A DNA stretch of 64,000 nt from Siphonodentalium dalli (GCA_032622095.1 CP136067.1:174938556-175002555), one strand, 5' to 3'. Counted from the first letter of the stretch, positions 1 to 14,000 are shown. Program-made: numbers and translations. The notes: a model not told the origin generated them from the letters alone.

Positions 1-2200
1 TAGCATAATTTTCATATTGCAGCACTTCTTGCAACCCAATCCTACCGGTAGGACGGTAACGATTTGGTCACGATATAATATGAATCTCGATATATTATCA
101 ATGATGTGATTGTACATTCATCAAGTTACATGTACCAGTACTTCTAAAAAGATGCATACAAATTAAGTAACCCAATGATAATTTACATGTACAATGTATA
201 ACGCACATGTACCGGTACCTTATTTCCAACAATATTATTTTTCAGTTATTTCCTATGCTCTGCTGATATCTACCGCTACCATTACATTTAGATCTGCTAA
301 CTGGCATCCTCATACAAGGTGAGTAATTATTCTAATTGTCAAGTTGAAATTTAAGTTTATATCACTACATGTATAAAGGGCTGAGGTCAAAACATATTCC
401 AGTTTACCACTCCGTCGGCATCCCTCCCACACTCCTGTGTATTATGCTAATATTTAAAGTGATGCGAAACACTTCGGTAGGGTGATCAAATATAAATTTA
501 GAATAATCTTGTTCAAAGTAGTTATTATTACAATTATTATCCAAATTGACAACACGCACCTTCGTTCTTATATATTAATTAAATGTAGTGATTATTGATT
601 GAGAAATCGGTTTGGTTAGTTTACCGACGACAGATGTGTCCCGATTCGAGTAGTAAATATTTACACTTGAGAGTGTAGTTCAGGTCATGTTTTCTATGGA
701 GTGGTACAGTCGATTTGCTTCAGATTTTCGGCAGTGTTACATGTAGTTGAATGGTTCACTCCTCCAGTTGGCATAGCTAAACAAGTCCATAATATGTTTT
801 TAAAGTGATGTGAAGCACTCCGGTAGGGTGATCAAATAGAAATGGAGAATAATCTTGTTCAAAGTAGTTATTTTTACAAATATTATATCTAAATTGACAA
901 CCCACACCGTTATTTTTATATATTAATTAAATGCAATGACTGTCGATGTCGAAATCGTTATTGTTAGTTTATCGCTGATAAAAGCGTGCCGATTCGAGTA
1001 GTAAATATTAACAATTTATTGTAATTCAGACGATGTTTTCTATGGAGTGGTACAGTCAATTTGCTTGAGATTTTCTGTGATGTTAGTAGAATACTACATT
1101 CCTCCAGTTGGCATAGCACCTGACTAATAACTGATCAGTTGCACGCACCCGAACAAGTACATAATATGCCAAAAGATAGGAAATTCGGTGGTTGAGGCTA
1201 GGGCCATTAAAATAAAATACCGGTATTTGTTCTCAGGCAATTACCGTAGATCTCAATTTGGAGATGAGGAACAGAGGCTATTTATCTGAAAAGCATACTC
1301 TGATGAATATTTAACAGTTCATTGTTGTTGTTCAAATCCAATATTTCTAACAGGTATTATTTATAAAAAAATTTGAATTGGCTTTTTAAATGATCGATGT
1401 AGTTCGGGTAGTCCAGGAGATATTGGTTGACCTCTGCACCCACCCCCCCCCCCCCCCCCCCAGGACTTAACTTCACCCACTAATTTTTACTGACATCTAC
1501 CGCCGTAGTACGTTTTCACAAAAAATTAGCGCTGCTAGTTTATTATCGAAAAACAGCCGGTTTGAGAGTATAATATATAGCTGAATACAGCTAGGTTAGC
1601 TGAATACAGCTATTGTAGCTATTCTCACATTTGCCAGACCTGATGAAATTGATGAATCTCTACTCTGTCGACGTTTGTAGAGATCATATTCCACCAGTAT
1701 AAAACCCGTGAACTGTTTTAAGTTTGATAGGGATTCTTATAAAGTTGAAACATAACATGGGGAATGTATTTCTTTGTTAATACCGGTACCTGTTGATTAA
1801 AGACATATTATGCAGTTGTTGCGCTAAACTATTATTATTAACCAGTATGTCAACTTGACGAGTGTAGCATTCTACTACATCTCTGAAAAAATCCAGCATA
1901 TCGACCATACCACACCATAGAAAACATCATCTGCAATACGCTGAATTGTAAATATTTACTTCTCGATTCTGGACACAACTATCAGCGACAAAGAAACAAA
2001 CGATTTTGACATCAAGAGTCACTGAATTTAATGTATACGGTATATAATAATGACAGTGTGTGTGGGCAGTTTGGATTAAAGATTTGTAAAAAATAACTAC
2101 TTGGAGTAAAATTATTTTCCATTTCTATTGGATCACCCTACCAGAGTGTTTAACATCACTTTAATGGTTTATTCACTAGTTCCCGGATAGAGATTGAATT
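1..2200. other. AT-rich non-coding stretch with related direct and inverted repeats
   Basis: No convincing gene is visible. A repeat unit with the core GTAGGGTGATCAAATA occurs in direct orientation at about 457-780 and 800-1110, and in reverse complement at about 1855-2165 (TGGATCACCCTACCAGAG). The units also share a segment around TTTTCTATGGAGTGGTACAGTC. This looks like a dispersed repeat with an inverted third copy. A C-run of about 20 bases lies at 1442-1462. One possible small exon (246-318) is listed separately. Confidence 0.5.
246..318 (+). other. Possible isolated coding exon (weak)
   Basis: The segment is preceded by a pyrimidine-rich acceptor (TTTTTCAG at 238-245) and followed by a strong donor (AAG/GTGAGT). 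One of the three frames is open and begins with a hydrophobic run (ISYALLIST...). No neighbouring exon with matching phase was recognised and no family was identified, so this may be a chance match to splice consensus. Confidence 0.2.
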
Positions 2201-2207
2201 ATTTTCG

Positions 2208-3135
2208 TGACACCCGATTTTGCAATAAATACATGTATTTATTTTATACCTTGTCACCAGATTCTACAGATTAGATCGTAAGCGGCCAATGTGGAAGCGA
2301 TTCTGATTGGTCAATCAGCAAAAGTATAACTATAACTTCCGCAACCGGTTTATAAAACTGGCCAAGCTCACCATGTGTAACAATCACGCATACTTATTGC
2401 ACAATCCAATGTTTTGGTTGTCGCTGTTTTTGTTTAATTCACTGTTAAATCACTCCACGATCTTAATTCACATTTTCAGGCGTAACATCAGGCAATTTGG
2501 TGTATTTGATATCTAATCAAGCTTGAGCTTTGATGGGTGGGTTCCTCGGCTTATTTAATATTTGGTGAAGTTACGGGGCTGCTTTTATTAACTCAAACAT
2601 TCAATAGGAAAATTACCAGTGCATATTACATTACATGTTGGTACTTTATACTCCATAAGTTTATGCTGAAACACCTCGGGCCGGGATATTAAAAAAACAT
2701 AATCCGCGACTATATCTAAACGACCGATGGAATATATCCCCATATACTTTCAGATGTCATAATAATTATGTCCGATAGCCTGACAGTTGAACTAAATTTA
2801 CTAGACATTTGGGCTTCTGGAGCTTGGGCATCCAGCCATTAGACACAAACATCAAAACTGTCCTCGACCTTTCCCTGATGCTGAATTCAGTATTTAGAGA
2901 TATTTTGATACACTTTACTAACTTAATGTTAGATTAAATTAAATTGTTCAGATCTCCAGAGGCAGTTTAGTAAAATACGCAGGGAGAGAATGACCCATTT
3001 TTGGGGATCGAAACCACAGCTTGGCGATCGACCAATCAGAATGGTTTCCGTGTTGGCCGTTTACCGATATAGTCTGTATAATCTGGTGACAGGGAATAAC
3101 ACAAATATTCATATCATGGAATCGGGTGTCAAAAG
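2208..3135. repeat. Inverted repeat pair about 0.8 kb apart
   Basis: The segment 2208-2320 (containing GACACCCGATTT, CACCAGATTCTACAGA and TTCTGATTGGTCAATC) is matched in reverse complement by about 3018-3135 (GACCAATCAGAATGG, ATCTGGTGACAGGG, AATCGGGTGTC). The arms are diverged by point changes and small indels. The short open frames here follow from the repeat and are not supported as genes. It could be a foldback transposable element; no target duplication was identified. Confidence 0.5.
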
Positions 3136-4290
3136 TCACGCAAATAATGTAATCTCGAGATGGGAACTTCACATACCGGTAAATAAATCATTTATTAACA
3201 AAGAAATACATTGTCTGTTATTTTTTTCCACTTCCTGGGTTTTGTAAATTATACTAGTGGAATATGATCTCTACGGGTGTTAGACAATAGACTGGTAGAG
3301 GTTTGTGGCATCATCTAGTGCCAAATTATATTAAATAAATCATTTAAGCTGAAGTAGCTAAATTGAGCTAAATTTCAGTCTTTTCCTTCAGCTCAACACC
3401 TAACACGAAATATCGCGATGCAAATATAATTTTACTGGATCAAAATAACATTGATCTTGACAAAAATAACTTGCACTCTATTCACCACAGTCTTATATAC
3501 CAGTATTTTAAGTGACACATTTACTTAAGGATTTACCCATTCGGAAGAGAAAATAGTTTTTAGTTTTTAATTTTCATTTGGTAAACCTTGCCTTGTCAGC
3601 TTCGCCACGCCATCTTTGATCTTGTCCCCAAGATTAAATGAAACATTTTGATTTGCTCCGCTATGTGTTTATAAGTACCCGGTAGGATTTCCATTCGCAT
3701 AACCATATCGACAAAACAGTAAATGATTATACAATAGAATATGAATGTATTGACTGCTCGTGCTTCCTCTCCTGATGGGAGTCCAGTTTTAATTTGTTGT
3801 ACCGAAAGTGTTTCTGTGAAGCTTCACATGCGGTCTGCAGTAACTAATGATATTTCGCATTAAGTGTTGCATTGAAAGAACAGACTGCAATCTGTTTTCT
3901 AATTTGAAATTGCCTAAAATCACTTAATCAACATTATTTTCAAACTGGAAGTGGAATTGAAATGAATTTGATCGGTTGATGATAATGTTCAGAGGTACAT
4001 GTACCAGTAGCATTACGATTCAGAATCATATATCTACAATATGAGCATTTTTCTCGCAGAAGGAAGTACGTGTACTGCTATGGCCCATTATATGAAATAA
4101 GTAAAGCATTTTTATTTGCATTTTCCCAATTTTGTCATGCATGGATCAGGAGTATAACACATACCGGTAGCTAAATTGTGCTACCCTGTAGGATACATGT
4201 AGCTGAATTCAGCTAAATATTGTAGCTCAATGTTTTCATTTCCCATACCGGCTAACCTGCCGGTACAGTGCTAGACACATACTAGTAGTC
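3136..4290. other. Non-coding stretch, nothing recognised
   Basis: The stretch is AT-rich, with scattered TACATGTA and ACCGGTA palindromes. The segment about 3235-3310 resembles, in reverse, sequence at about 1655-1700 and 5375-5420 (a shared ATATGATCTCTAC-like block), so part of it is dispersed repeat. No exon with plausible splice sites and a recognisable protein was seen. Confidence 0.4.
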
Positions 4291-4293
4291 ATG

Positions 4294-4421
4294 TTCAAAG
4301 TAATTGACCACTTCATCGGAAAGCTCTCGGCAACAAGCCATATTTCGGACTAAATCCTGAAAAATTACCCATATTTCTGCTGTGGTTAAGTGGTCAATTA
4401 CTTTGGGCATTACTGTAACAT
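4294..4421. mobile_element. Truncated foldback MITE, relative of the 7544-7730 hairpin
   Basis: The arms AGTAATTGACCACTT and AAGTGGTCAATTACT face each other. The centre carries the same GGCAACAAGCCAT...GACTAAATCCTGAAAA...TTACCCAT block as the complete hairpin at 7544-7730. The right end (GGGCATTACTGTA) is kept, but the matching left tip is missing, so this is a deleted, diverged copy. Confidence 0.6.
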
Positions 4422-4664
4422 ACATGTACATGACTCAAATAAATACAACAAAATTAAATACAAAAACCCGTGAGATGTACATGTACATGTACATGTAGGT
4501 AACAAAAAATCAAACCACCCAACATATGGAATTATTGGAAGTTAAAACCCACCGGCGTGTTATCCCTTTGTCCGGACAGGGCTCTTATCTGGCAGAACGC
4601 TCTTTGAAAACGTTTTGATCGCATGAACATTTTTTTTAACGCCAACAGTCCGTGGGCATTATTT

Positions 4665-5025
4665 TTCAACGCTCATAGTGATCAGATTTTTTTTGTTATG
4701 GTATTTCTATTGTTTCTGGCCCAGAAACACGCCGTCAAAATTATGGTCTCAGTAAAAATTGCGTTATTAATACACTTGATTTTAGAGTTATCCAGCTTCG
4801 CCTGTTTGAATAAGTGTTTCTGTGAAAATTATACATCTCGAGAAAATTACAAACTTAGGGCAATTATTACTACGCATAATTGCAAACTTCAAAAATTAAT
4901 ATCTAATAACTCTGAGCTTTGATGGGTGGGTTCCTCGACTCGAATCAATTATTTTTTTTACCCCTGAAGTCACAGAAATAGTAATTTAGGGGTGCTTAAT
5001 CGGATTGCTGAGCTAATTAAAACTC
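4665..5025. mobile_element. Diverged copy of the TTAA-MITE family (copy A)
   Basis: It shares with 12989-13542 the blocks TTTCTGGCCCAG, CTTGATTTTAGAGTTATCCA, CATCTCGAG, TATCTAATAACTCTGAGC and GGTTCCTCGACT...GAATCAA, in the same order. The terminal sequence (about 4985-5012) is degenerate and no clean TTAA pair is visible. The short open frame across it is a by-product. Confidence 0.5.
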
Positions 5026-7540
5026 ACAAATATTTAGCGATTTTGATTTTATATTGCCAAGCCAAAAAATAAAATAAAATTTCTTCAAACTTTGATACAA
5101 AAACACCAACAGCTATTTGGGCTAACTCTTTAGAAAAGTCCGCAGACAGGCTAAAACACATATAGATAACATCTAAATACGTCCCTAAGTCGGTCAAATA
5201 AACACAAAACCGTTTAACACAGATTTTAACTATACATGTACCGGTACGTTACTTATTGAACGAGAAAGTGCTCACATGGTTATTTTTAATACAATGGTGA
5301 AGCATAGAACAAATATAACATTTCCAGTATCAAATTGAAACAGAATAGCGTATATCCATGTGTATAGACATGTCATGCATATCTACTCTGGCTTCGCCAA
5401 GATATCATACTCCACTAGTTCAAAACATGGTAACTTTCTGTTGCTCTGACAGGGAAGTTTTATAACATTGAAAAAAAAATGCAGTTAACATATAATGCTC
5501 GGTTATAACTGTTCCGTAATAACATTGTATTTTATAGCAGGTAAATGTCCTAACTTGAGTTTGCATGGTTTGGGGGACTTGAATTAATTGGTTGTACTAT
5601 GCGTCGCTTGGAATTTCATTGATGTTGGCTCACAAAGCTACACAAATCTTGCAACCTCGAGCTGGATATTTATATTCAAGGAACAAGTATTAACACAGAA
5701 ATATATTCCCTGCATGGTTTGTTCAATCTTGAACCCCATCAGAAGATAATAGAAAAGGTTCCCAGGGTTTGAACATATGGAAAATGATATATACGGGGGT
5801 ATATAGCCAGAGTAAAGATTCATGGCATGATCTAACACGTGTGCCGAACTTGAACATTTTAGGGAGAACATTATAGGTACGTAAGGTGTTCGCATTGGTC
5901 TGTAAAATCATTATCACCAAGAGAAAATGTTGAACAATGGATTGGTTTTGTTCTTGTGTTGATTGTCGATTAGACATGGATAACGCGATCATGCGTTGTT
6001 TTTTTTTAACTTTTCTTGAAGCACGAGTCGTTTTACAATCGATACAATATCAAGGGGTAAATGGTCAACAGAACCGAGATTCAAGCAATATTTGGCGATA
6101 AAATGACTGTCAATGTTACAGTACTGTTCATATAAATATGCAAAATGCATTGAAAGTGTCGTTGTTGAACATCAGCGATCCAGTTAAAACGAGGTTTTGG
6201 TGTTTGAAATAAAAATTGTGTGCACATTTACTCACTGCGAAAATCCCATGGTTAATGCTAGCATACCACATTCCATTATTAACTGAATTTAAAAAAAAAA
6301 ACAAATCGAGACATGAGTTTTCATGGAGTTAGACATGAACATTTGCGCACTAACCATTTGTTAACTTCTGTGGGTGACACTTAAAGGTACATGTAAGGTT
6401 ATCGTGGTGAGTGAATATTTGGAAATCATGCATATACGATGGGAAATTGCTAACAACGGGGGTGGCCCATGTCATGTAAGAATTGTCCAATAACTGGAAA
6501 TGTTATGATACCTTTTGAAACATCATGAAGGGGGTGGGTGTGCGAAACTAAATTGTCATGTTGTTCTGAGTCACGTCTAGCCACGCCCATGTGTATAAAC
6601 CATAGGATGATACTTAAAATTCAAGCAAGTACATCATGTACATGTAGGTTTGCTTCTGATAATAATTGAAAATTCAAAATACCCCATACGATTGAAAACT
6701 ATAATACTTCTATTCATGCATATTCTACACAAGACAACAATGAGAAATAATCAGTAAACCCATTTATGCAAGATTCTTGTGTGCTTTCGACTTATTAATA
6801 ATAAGACAGTTTTACCAGGTATCGTGTTGTTTGGCGCCAGAATATTCGAAAAATCACATTTTATAAAGAGCGTTTTTACATCATTACCATTATTTTTCAT
6901 GTTTTATTGCCTGATAAATTATTATGGAATGTCAACGTATTTGATGTCGAATTAGATGGGGCATCTTTAAATCAAGAAATATAGTAATATATTGCTCACA
7001 TACAATGTACACTGTCCGAATCCATAGCGCAACGACAAACTTCGGAAGAAACGTCCCTCAACTGGCGAGTCCTAATTCGATATAAATAATAATTGAAATG
7101 TGTTGCTTTTCGGCGTGGACAACACGGACATCACAAACTGTCTGTGCTGAACTGTGGGCGTGTACTCAGGTAATCAAGGCAGAGCTGTGGGCCAGACACA
7201 ATTGATAGTAACTGTGGCTCCAACAACAATTCAATGAGTGGGTTTTAGTCAGATAATATTCTCAGTTCAAAAACCGACTGACCACATCCATTGATTCATT
7301 GAATATGGCTTGAACATGAGTAATGATGGAATAATTTCGTTATAACAATGAGTAATACCGGTATATTTTATGCTTGTTTCTGTAGTTCAACAATTTGAAT
7401 CTGGTGAAATACAAAGGTACATTGTACATGTATGTTAAATTAGTTATTGCTCATAACTAAATTTTCCATTAATTGTCACCAGTGGTGGAGCTCAGAATTC
7501 TTACAAAGTACATGTACTGATCAGTTTCTACATTAATGTC
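5026..7540. other. Non-coding stretch, nothing recognised
   Basis: This is AT-rich sequence with scattered TACATGTA palindromes. Blocks at about 5375-5510 match 1655-1830 at low identity, and 5750-5830 matches 3235-3310, so dispersed repeats contribute. The short open frames on the minus strand at 5638-5992 overlap one another, have no recognisable domain and are not supported. It may hold an upstream exon or the promoter of the gene starting near 7870, but none could be picked out. Confidence 0.35.
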
Positions 7541-7543
7541 CAT

Positions 7544-7730
7544 GTACAGTAATGCCCTAATTAATCGACTGCTTAACGACAGCAGAATTATGGGTAACTT
7601 TTCAGGATTTAGTCAGAAATATGGCTTGTTTCCGGTGAATGGCAACAAGCCATCTTTTCGACTAAATCCTGAAAAGTTACCCATAATTCTGCTGTCATTA
7701 AGCAGTCGATTAATTAGGGCATTGCTGTAC
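7544..7730. mobile_element. Long-hairpin foldback MITE (Tc1/mariner-like tips)
   Basis: The two halves are almost perfect reverse complements: GTACAGTAATGCCCTAATTA at the left tip against TAATTAGGGCATTGCTGTAC at the right tip. They continue through CGACTGCTTAA, GCAGAATTATGGGTAACTTTT, CAGGATTTAGTC and ATGGCTTGTT to a loop of about 7 bases near 7634-7640. That makes a stem of about 90 bp with few mismatches. The outermost TA plus CAGT fits a TA target and Tc1/mariner-type tip (inference). It lies about 140 bp upstream of the first recognised exon of the DUF4806-like gene. Confidence 0.8.
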
Positions 7731-7869
7731 CGGTAAATGTTGGTATCCGTACCCATCCATAATTTTCGCGAGTTAGAATTTTTCTACCGGTATACCAGTA
7801 TGCGCCTCTTTCAAAATCCACCCTGATTGTTGTATTCTAATGAATACATATATTACATTTCTCTTTTAG

Positions 7870-8063
7870 TCATGGAATTCCTTCTCGTTGAGATGGAGCA
7901 AAAGAATGGGAAGAAGGACTGTTCTGTGATATCGTCGATGTGGTATATCGAACAAGACGACAGGTCAGGCGAGTGTTACTGGCCCTCAAAGAATGGTGAA
8001 TCAGCACTGCGAAACCACAATCATCATGGACAAATCACAAAGCGAGAGTATTGAGTCGATCAA
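7870..8063 (+). CDS. DUF4806-like gene, exon A (CYWP region; frame break)
   Basis: The acceptor is CTCTTTTAG (ending 7869) and the donor CAA/GTGAGT (8064). From the ATG at 7872 the frame reads MEFLLVEMEQKNGKK...SSMWYIEQDD...ECYWPSKNG. In related proteins a VVP.SW....CYWP stretch is followed by a W.....RVL motif. Here that second motif (SSWTNHKARVLSRS) is in a different frame and leaves the phase exon B needs. The first frame hits TGA at 8052-8054. The second frame has its own TGA at 7997-7999, so the shift must lie between about 8000 and 8050. This is either a real indel or a sequencing error. The ATG could be the start, but the acceptor just before it suggests an upstream exon. Confidence 0.5.
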
Positions 8064-11000
8064 GTGAGTAAACAGTCCCCATATGTTGGTAATGCTATTG
8101 AACAAGGAAATAATGTTATAACTAATTGTATAAGTCAACAAGGCCGATCTTAAATTGCTGTTATACCGTATGACAATGTATACACAGTATCACTGCTGAA
8201 TGAGACACTTAATATGTGCACGTTCGAAATGTTGAACACTTGCTAATAACCTTGCATCATTGACAATATGCATGGTTCAATTTAATAATGGACCATAATA
8301 CCCTGGAAAATCTGTACCGACCTACTGATACACTCAAATATGGTATGCACAATATGATAGCGCTCTTGTATATTAATGTCTAACATTGTTAATAAACTAA
8401 GTTTATTCATATTTCAGCGAGCTACAAAAAAATTCAACAAAAGTGGAAGCTATCTGAGATCCAGTCAGATGTTGGGTCTACCACTGATGATGGGGCCGCT
8501 AAAAAAAGCAGCGACTGTGAGTTGGTTCATTAATTTCACCAAACCGTGCTATTGAATACTATCCAAAACAATCTTCTAGCATAACAAAGTCAGATTTACG
8601 ACTTACAGGGCTGCCTTGGCTACTTTAATATTTTGTTTTGAACTTTTGATATCAGAGGTCAATTGTATTCAGTCGCATGACATGGTGGCATTCATAGAAA
8701 TTAAAACATGCATCACAGACTTTATATTTAAATGTTTTCATGAACAGACCATTCAGGAAATACCATATGGCGATGATAACATTAGGGTGTTCCATATGTC
8801 AAATGTCCCATATTGATTGTATTGTTTTATTCCATAGTTATAAGCGATAATGTGTCTAATAGACATATATTTGTGACAAAATTGCACAATAAAATTTCTG
8901 GTCTCTGTTAACAGTAACCGATGTTGCTCGTTAGCTTAACAACCACACATTTTGATACCAGAAAATATACAAAATATAATCAATATTAATCGATAGAAGC
9001 ATTTCCAGACAGGGGTCACCTATTCATATCTAATATTTTTTATCCCGGTAACTATATAACAAATGTTTACAAAGAGATAAGCCATCTTTAATTTCCTCGA
9101 TATCGGTAATAGACTAAAACGGAATGCCCTTTCTGTGCCATGCCATGAATATGGCTGTGGTTTTTTTTTTTGGAACCCAAACATCGTGTACAAAGTTGTA
9201 TTTTGTATGATCGCAATGTGACATTGCTCGTAGAAAGGTAGTTCAAACTGTTTATTGACCTCGGCATCATTCAAACAGTTTTGATCACCTAACTAAAGAG
9301 CAGCACAGTGTACTGATATTCATATTAAATGGTTGGTGTATTCTATTCCCAGACCTATCATAACTGACAGTGATGGAGATGACGAACAAGATCCATTCGT
9401 CAAATCTGTGACTCTCCCGACCATAGAGCGAACATCACGACAGATTCAACCAACAATAGAACCAACTGCCGCTGTTACGGGAACGGCTATAGACATGTTG
9501 ATTAGTAAGTCCCCAACTAAGTGATGAGTTACATTATTGTACAAATATAGAAAAAATAAATAAAATCGCCTCTAAAATTCCTGAAATTTACCCGAACATG
9601 TATAATTTGAATGTCAACAAACCATTTGAACGTCAAAAAATATGTTCTTGCAATTTGGTAATGTTTACAATAGAAGTTGATAAAACTTTATATACCGGTA
9701 TATATATACCTTATATACTATGAAAACAATTTATTGAACTCAGCTGTTTTCCTGAGAGGTCAATTTGAACAAGTTTCTCAAGCATAACTTGGGAAATATT
9801 TATATATGTATGGATTGGAAATATTTATAGCTTATTGTCAGATATCTTTTGGTTCAATGGATTATGCTTATCCTGCTTGAAATGAGACTTACCATTATCA
9901 CTCTAGTAATTCATATAATAGGCTATTTTATAAAATTCAAGTGAGACACAGTCACATACATAATATACTACATGTAGTATAGACTACATGTAGTACAGTA
10001 ACAATGTCTATTTAGTTAGTATTTACTATTTATAGTACTAATCTCTATGTTAATTCTTCATTTGGTATTATGAGATCCCACCTGATAACCAGGTTGATTC
10101 GATCAAATTGTTAATGTTCCTGTACTGCATTTGATTGAAATACTGAAGTCTGAAGGCTGAATCATAACACACCTGAACTGAAACTATTTGATGTTTTCAC
10201 AGATGAAAGCTAGATAAAGCCAAACATACTTTACAGTATGATTCCAACTGTTAAACTTATATCTTTTTGTAAACTAAAATTTCTTATGTCAATATATGTA
10301 AATGTTTTGATCTTGTTATGATATGAATTAGGACCTAAATTGAAAAAAAAAAAATTTAAATAAAATATATATATATATTTTTTTTTGGTCCAATTTTGTT
10401 GTTGCAATGGCAATAAAAAGTTTAGGGTCGGGGGTTTAAAAAAGGGTCGGTCGGGTTGGCGGAAACAAACGTCTTTTTTGTTTAGGCCTAACCCAAATTA
10501 AAGCTATCATCCAGAAACCATTGTCAGATGAATGCATGCATACACACATGAAGAAACAATGAGCATTTGGAGGGCTAATTGATCTGTTGAAAATTAAAAT
10601 CTCATTATTTTCCAGTTAGGAACCTGCTATTGAATAAAAAGAAATATTTAAAACCCTGGATGCATCTTTAGAATCTTTGTTATTAAATTTATGTGCTTTT
10701 ATAGTTACAAAATTAGGCACGTGACAGACGCAGTACATAGCGCTAGTGTGTTAGGTGTATCGAATGCGTTGATTCACTTTTTTCACTTGTGGTCGGTATG
10801 CAATTGTATGACACTGACATAATACAACCTTAATGTACTGAATGGGGTTTCTTGCAATTTATACTAGTGTATCTGTTAGAAATAGTCTGGGTAAATGTTC
10901 ACCAAGAATTGAAATATCATGTGTGAATAGTTTAGTCTACTATTTAGATATCTACCGGTATGTCACAGAAACAATGTTTGGAAACAAGATGTCAGAGCAC

Positions 11001-14000
11001 TATTGCATGTGAACAAGATGATGCCACTAATAGCTTTCAAATATCTCTTTTATGAAAAAAATTCTGATTCATCTCTGTCCTTTCTTGGATAAAATAGCCA
11101 CATTTAGAAGTAAATTTATTAACCTCACAAAAATATAAAAAGCAGTTTAATTTGATGGTAACATTTCTTTCCTGCATAAATGTTTGATCAAAGGTCAAAT
11201 GTTAAAATTAAAATCAGCTATGATTAAGCGATATATATTATATTTCTTTAATTCCACCACTGAAGAGGGTATTAATGGTATTCACAAACTATTTTTTCCA
11301 GGCATCTCAGTTGAATGCGAACGGCGGGACAGATGACCGCTGGATTGTCTACAACATAATGGCAAAAGCATTACACAATAATCTGGGATTGATGTTAAAT
11401 TGGTCTGGCAATGGGGCATCAAAAAAGAAGGCGTTCAAAATTTTTCCAAAGATCATACAGTGCATGTTGAGTTAGTATCTAACATCTATATCATTGAATT
11501 ATTGACCTTCTGTTTAATCCTCATTATTATCACTTTACAGTAGATTCTCTGTCCACACCAGCTTGGGATATCGGTTGGGTTGATTCTGTTTTGGACATCG
11601 GTTGGATTGATTCTGTTTTGGAATGTGTCTTGTCCTGTTAACCTTCTATAATATACTTTATGCCCAGCATTGAAGGTTGGACTTTTTATGCATGAATGTC
11701 ATTGTATTAGATCAAATGGACGCTTTGCGTATATGAAGAGTCTCTCCCAACCATGATGATATCAAACATGCATATATTAGAGGTGCGTTGAATGTCAAAG
11801 TAATGAAATTTGTAAACAACAATGTATTTTCCAGAAAAATTTTATTTGTCATACTATCAGAAGATATCTGTTTTCAATATATTAAACGCTCGTATAATCG
11901 CATTATCTTTTTATCATGGTAGGTATATTTATATATCATTTTGAAGACAGATTAATCACCAACATGTTAAATGATTCGTAGCATTCCTGGGTGCTTGTGA
12001 ACATGTGTCAATATACATAGTACATCTGTTCACTGAAAGTCTGTCATAGAAGAGACTAAAAACAGTATTAACCAAACCGATATCCCAAGCTGATGTGGTC
12101 ATGGCATCCATTAACTGGTATGATACAATATTTTAATACCCAGCCAGTAATGAAATAACTGCCATTCACTTGATGTCAATGATGTTACAATCTTAAAACT
12201 TAACTGTAATTATCTCCCCAAAATGTAAGGATCAAACTTAATTTTAGAATATTTGAGGAATGTTTCAGGAACAAGTATCATGTATTAAACATGATTATTA
12301 TTTGGCTGTGTCACTCGCAGTACAGAAGTGGTAATAATATGTAACATTTTGTTGGGCAATAGGGTTCCTCTACTTTGTTGCTGGCTTCTAAAAGGATGTG
12401 CAGCTGTTAATAAGTTCCGTCAGACTGCTAATAATGCCCTCAAATCTTATTATTGTTATTTTATTATCAATTTAGAGGGCATTCTCTACTGGATTAACTG
12501 TATTTTATCTGCACAGTAAGATTCCATAATTTTGAGGCTGTGTTGATCGGAAGCGGGCATTAATGAACCTATGTTTTCAAACAGCCCCCCTTTTCTGGTT
12601 AAGCCACCGATAATGTGAGGACGGAGTGGTAATACTAGTAATAACATGATTTTGTCAGGTGTGATGGTTTATTATCTGCCCTCCAGGAATGAATAACAGC
12701 CCTAGGGCCATTAACCATTCCTATCAGTTCATCCCTTAATAAACTATTAATTGATGCTCAAAATTAAAATCTTGACTAATCATAGTTAAAATGTAAAAAT
12801 AGCCATGTTGACTTCTTTCGACCTTGTTTTGATTCCATGTATTTATAATTGAGACCACAATAATTTTAAAAAATATGGTACTACATATATTGTTAGTCTT
12901 ACCAAATTCTGGAAGCTTTCTGAATTGCATTGAACCTCCCAGTAATGTACTAATGTATATATATCTGTTATGGAGTGTGAAAAATTCATTAACGGTACTC
13001 AAGCTGATCAGAGGGTCCTATATTACTATATCTTTGGCTTTGGGGGTAAAAAATAATTGATTCGAGTCGAGGAACCTACCAATCAACGCTCAGGGTGATC
13101 AGATATCGATATTTGAAGTTTCGTTATTTCTATTCTTTCTGGCCCAGGACAGTCAAAACTGTGTAATTATTACCACTTGATTTTAGAGTTATCCATCCTT
13201 GCCTGTTTGAATAGTGTTTTGGTGTACACATCTCGAGCAGATTACGACGTTAAGGGCAATTATTAGTACTCATCTCGACAAAATAACAAATTTCAAAAAT
13301 CAATATCTAATAACTCTGAGCTTTGTTTGATGGGTTCCTCGACTAGAATCAAATATTTTTTACCCCCAAAGCCAAAGAAATAGTAATATAGGGCTTTGTT
13401 TGATTGGTTCCTCGACTCGAATCAAATATTTTTTACCCCCAAAGCCAAAGAAATAGTAATATAGGACCCTCTGATCGGATTGTTGTTGTTGAAATCTGTT
13501 GAGATGGGGACCCTCTGATCGGATTGAGTACGGTACCTTTAAGGGTAACAGATCTTTAGTTGTAACAGTAACAAACCATTTAATTTTGTACCACAGATGG
13601 CTTTATTCCACTGACCATTTGTTAAAACCCTTACCTGTATGTGAAATTTGAACTGTTATTTTGTTTATATTGAAATGGTAACTTTAATAGTCTTATGTCC
13701 CAGTAAATCATAAAACGAAATTCAATATCAAATAAGATATCAAAACTGATTCCACAAGATATTAACTGGATCCCTGAATATATATTTAATATATGTTTTA
13801 TTCTTAATTTTAATAACTTCAGGCAGTGCTAAACAGAGAAGCAATACATACGATGACAGTGAAATATTTTATCGATTTTGGAGGGCGGTGGCTAAGAGGA
13901 GCTGCAGACAGGCTTGGTGGGCGAAGCAGAAGAGCAAATGAAAAGAAAGCTCACCAGGTATGTATTACATCTGACGGCTGAGGTCCTACTCCCATATGCC

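Noticed and set aside
7536-7736. A 66-residue open frame at 7536-7736.
   Set aside because: It lies entirely within the foldback MITE; both arms encode the frame by symmetry.
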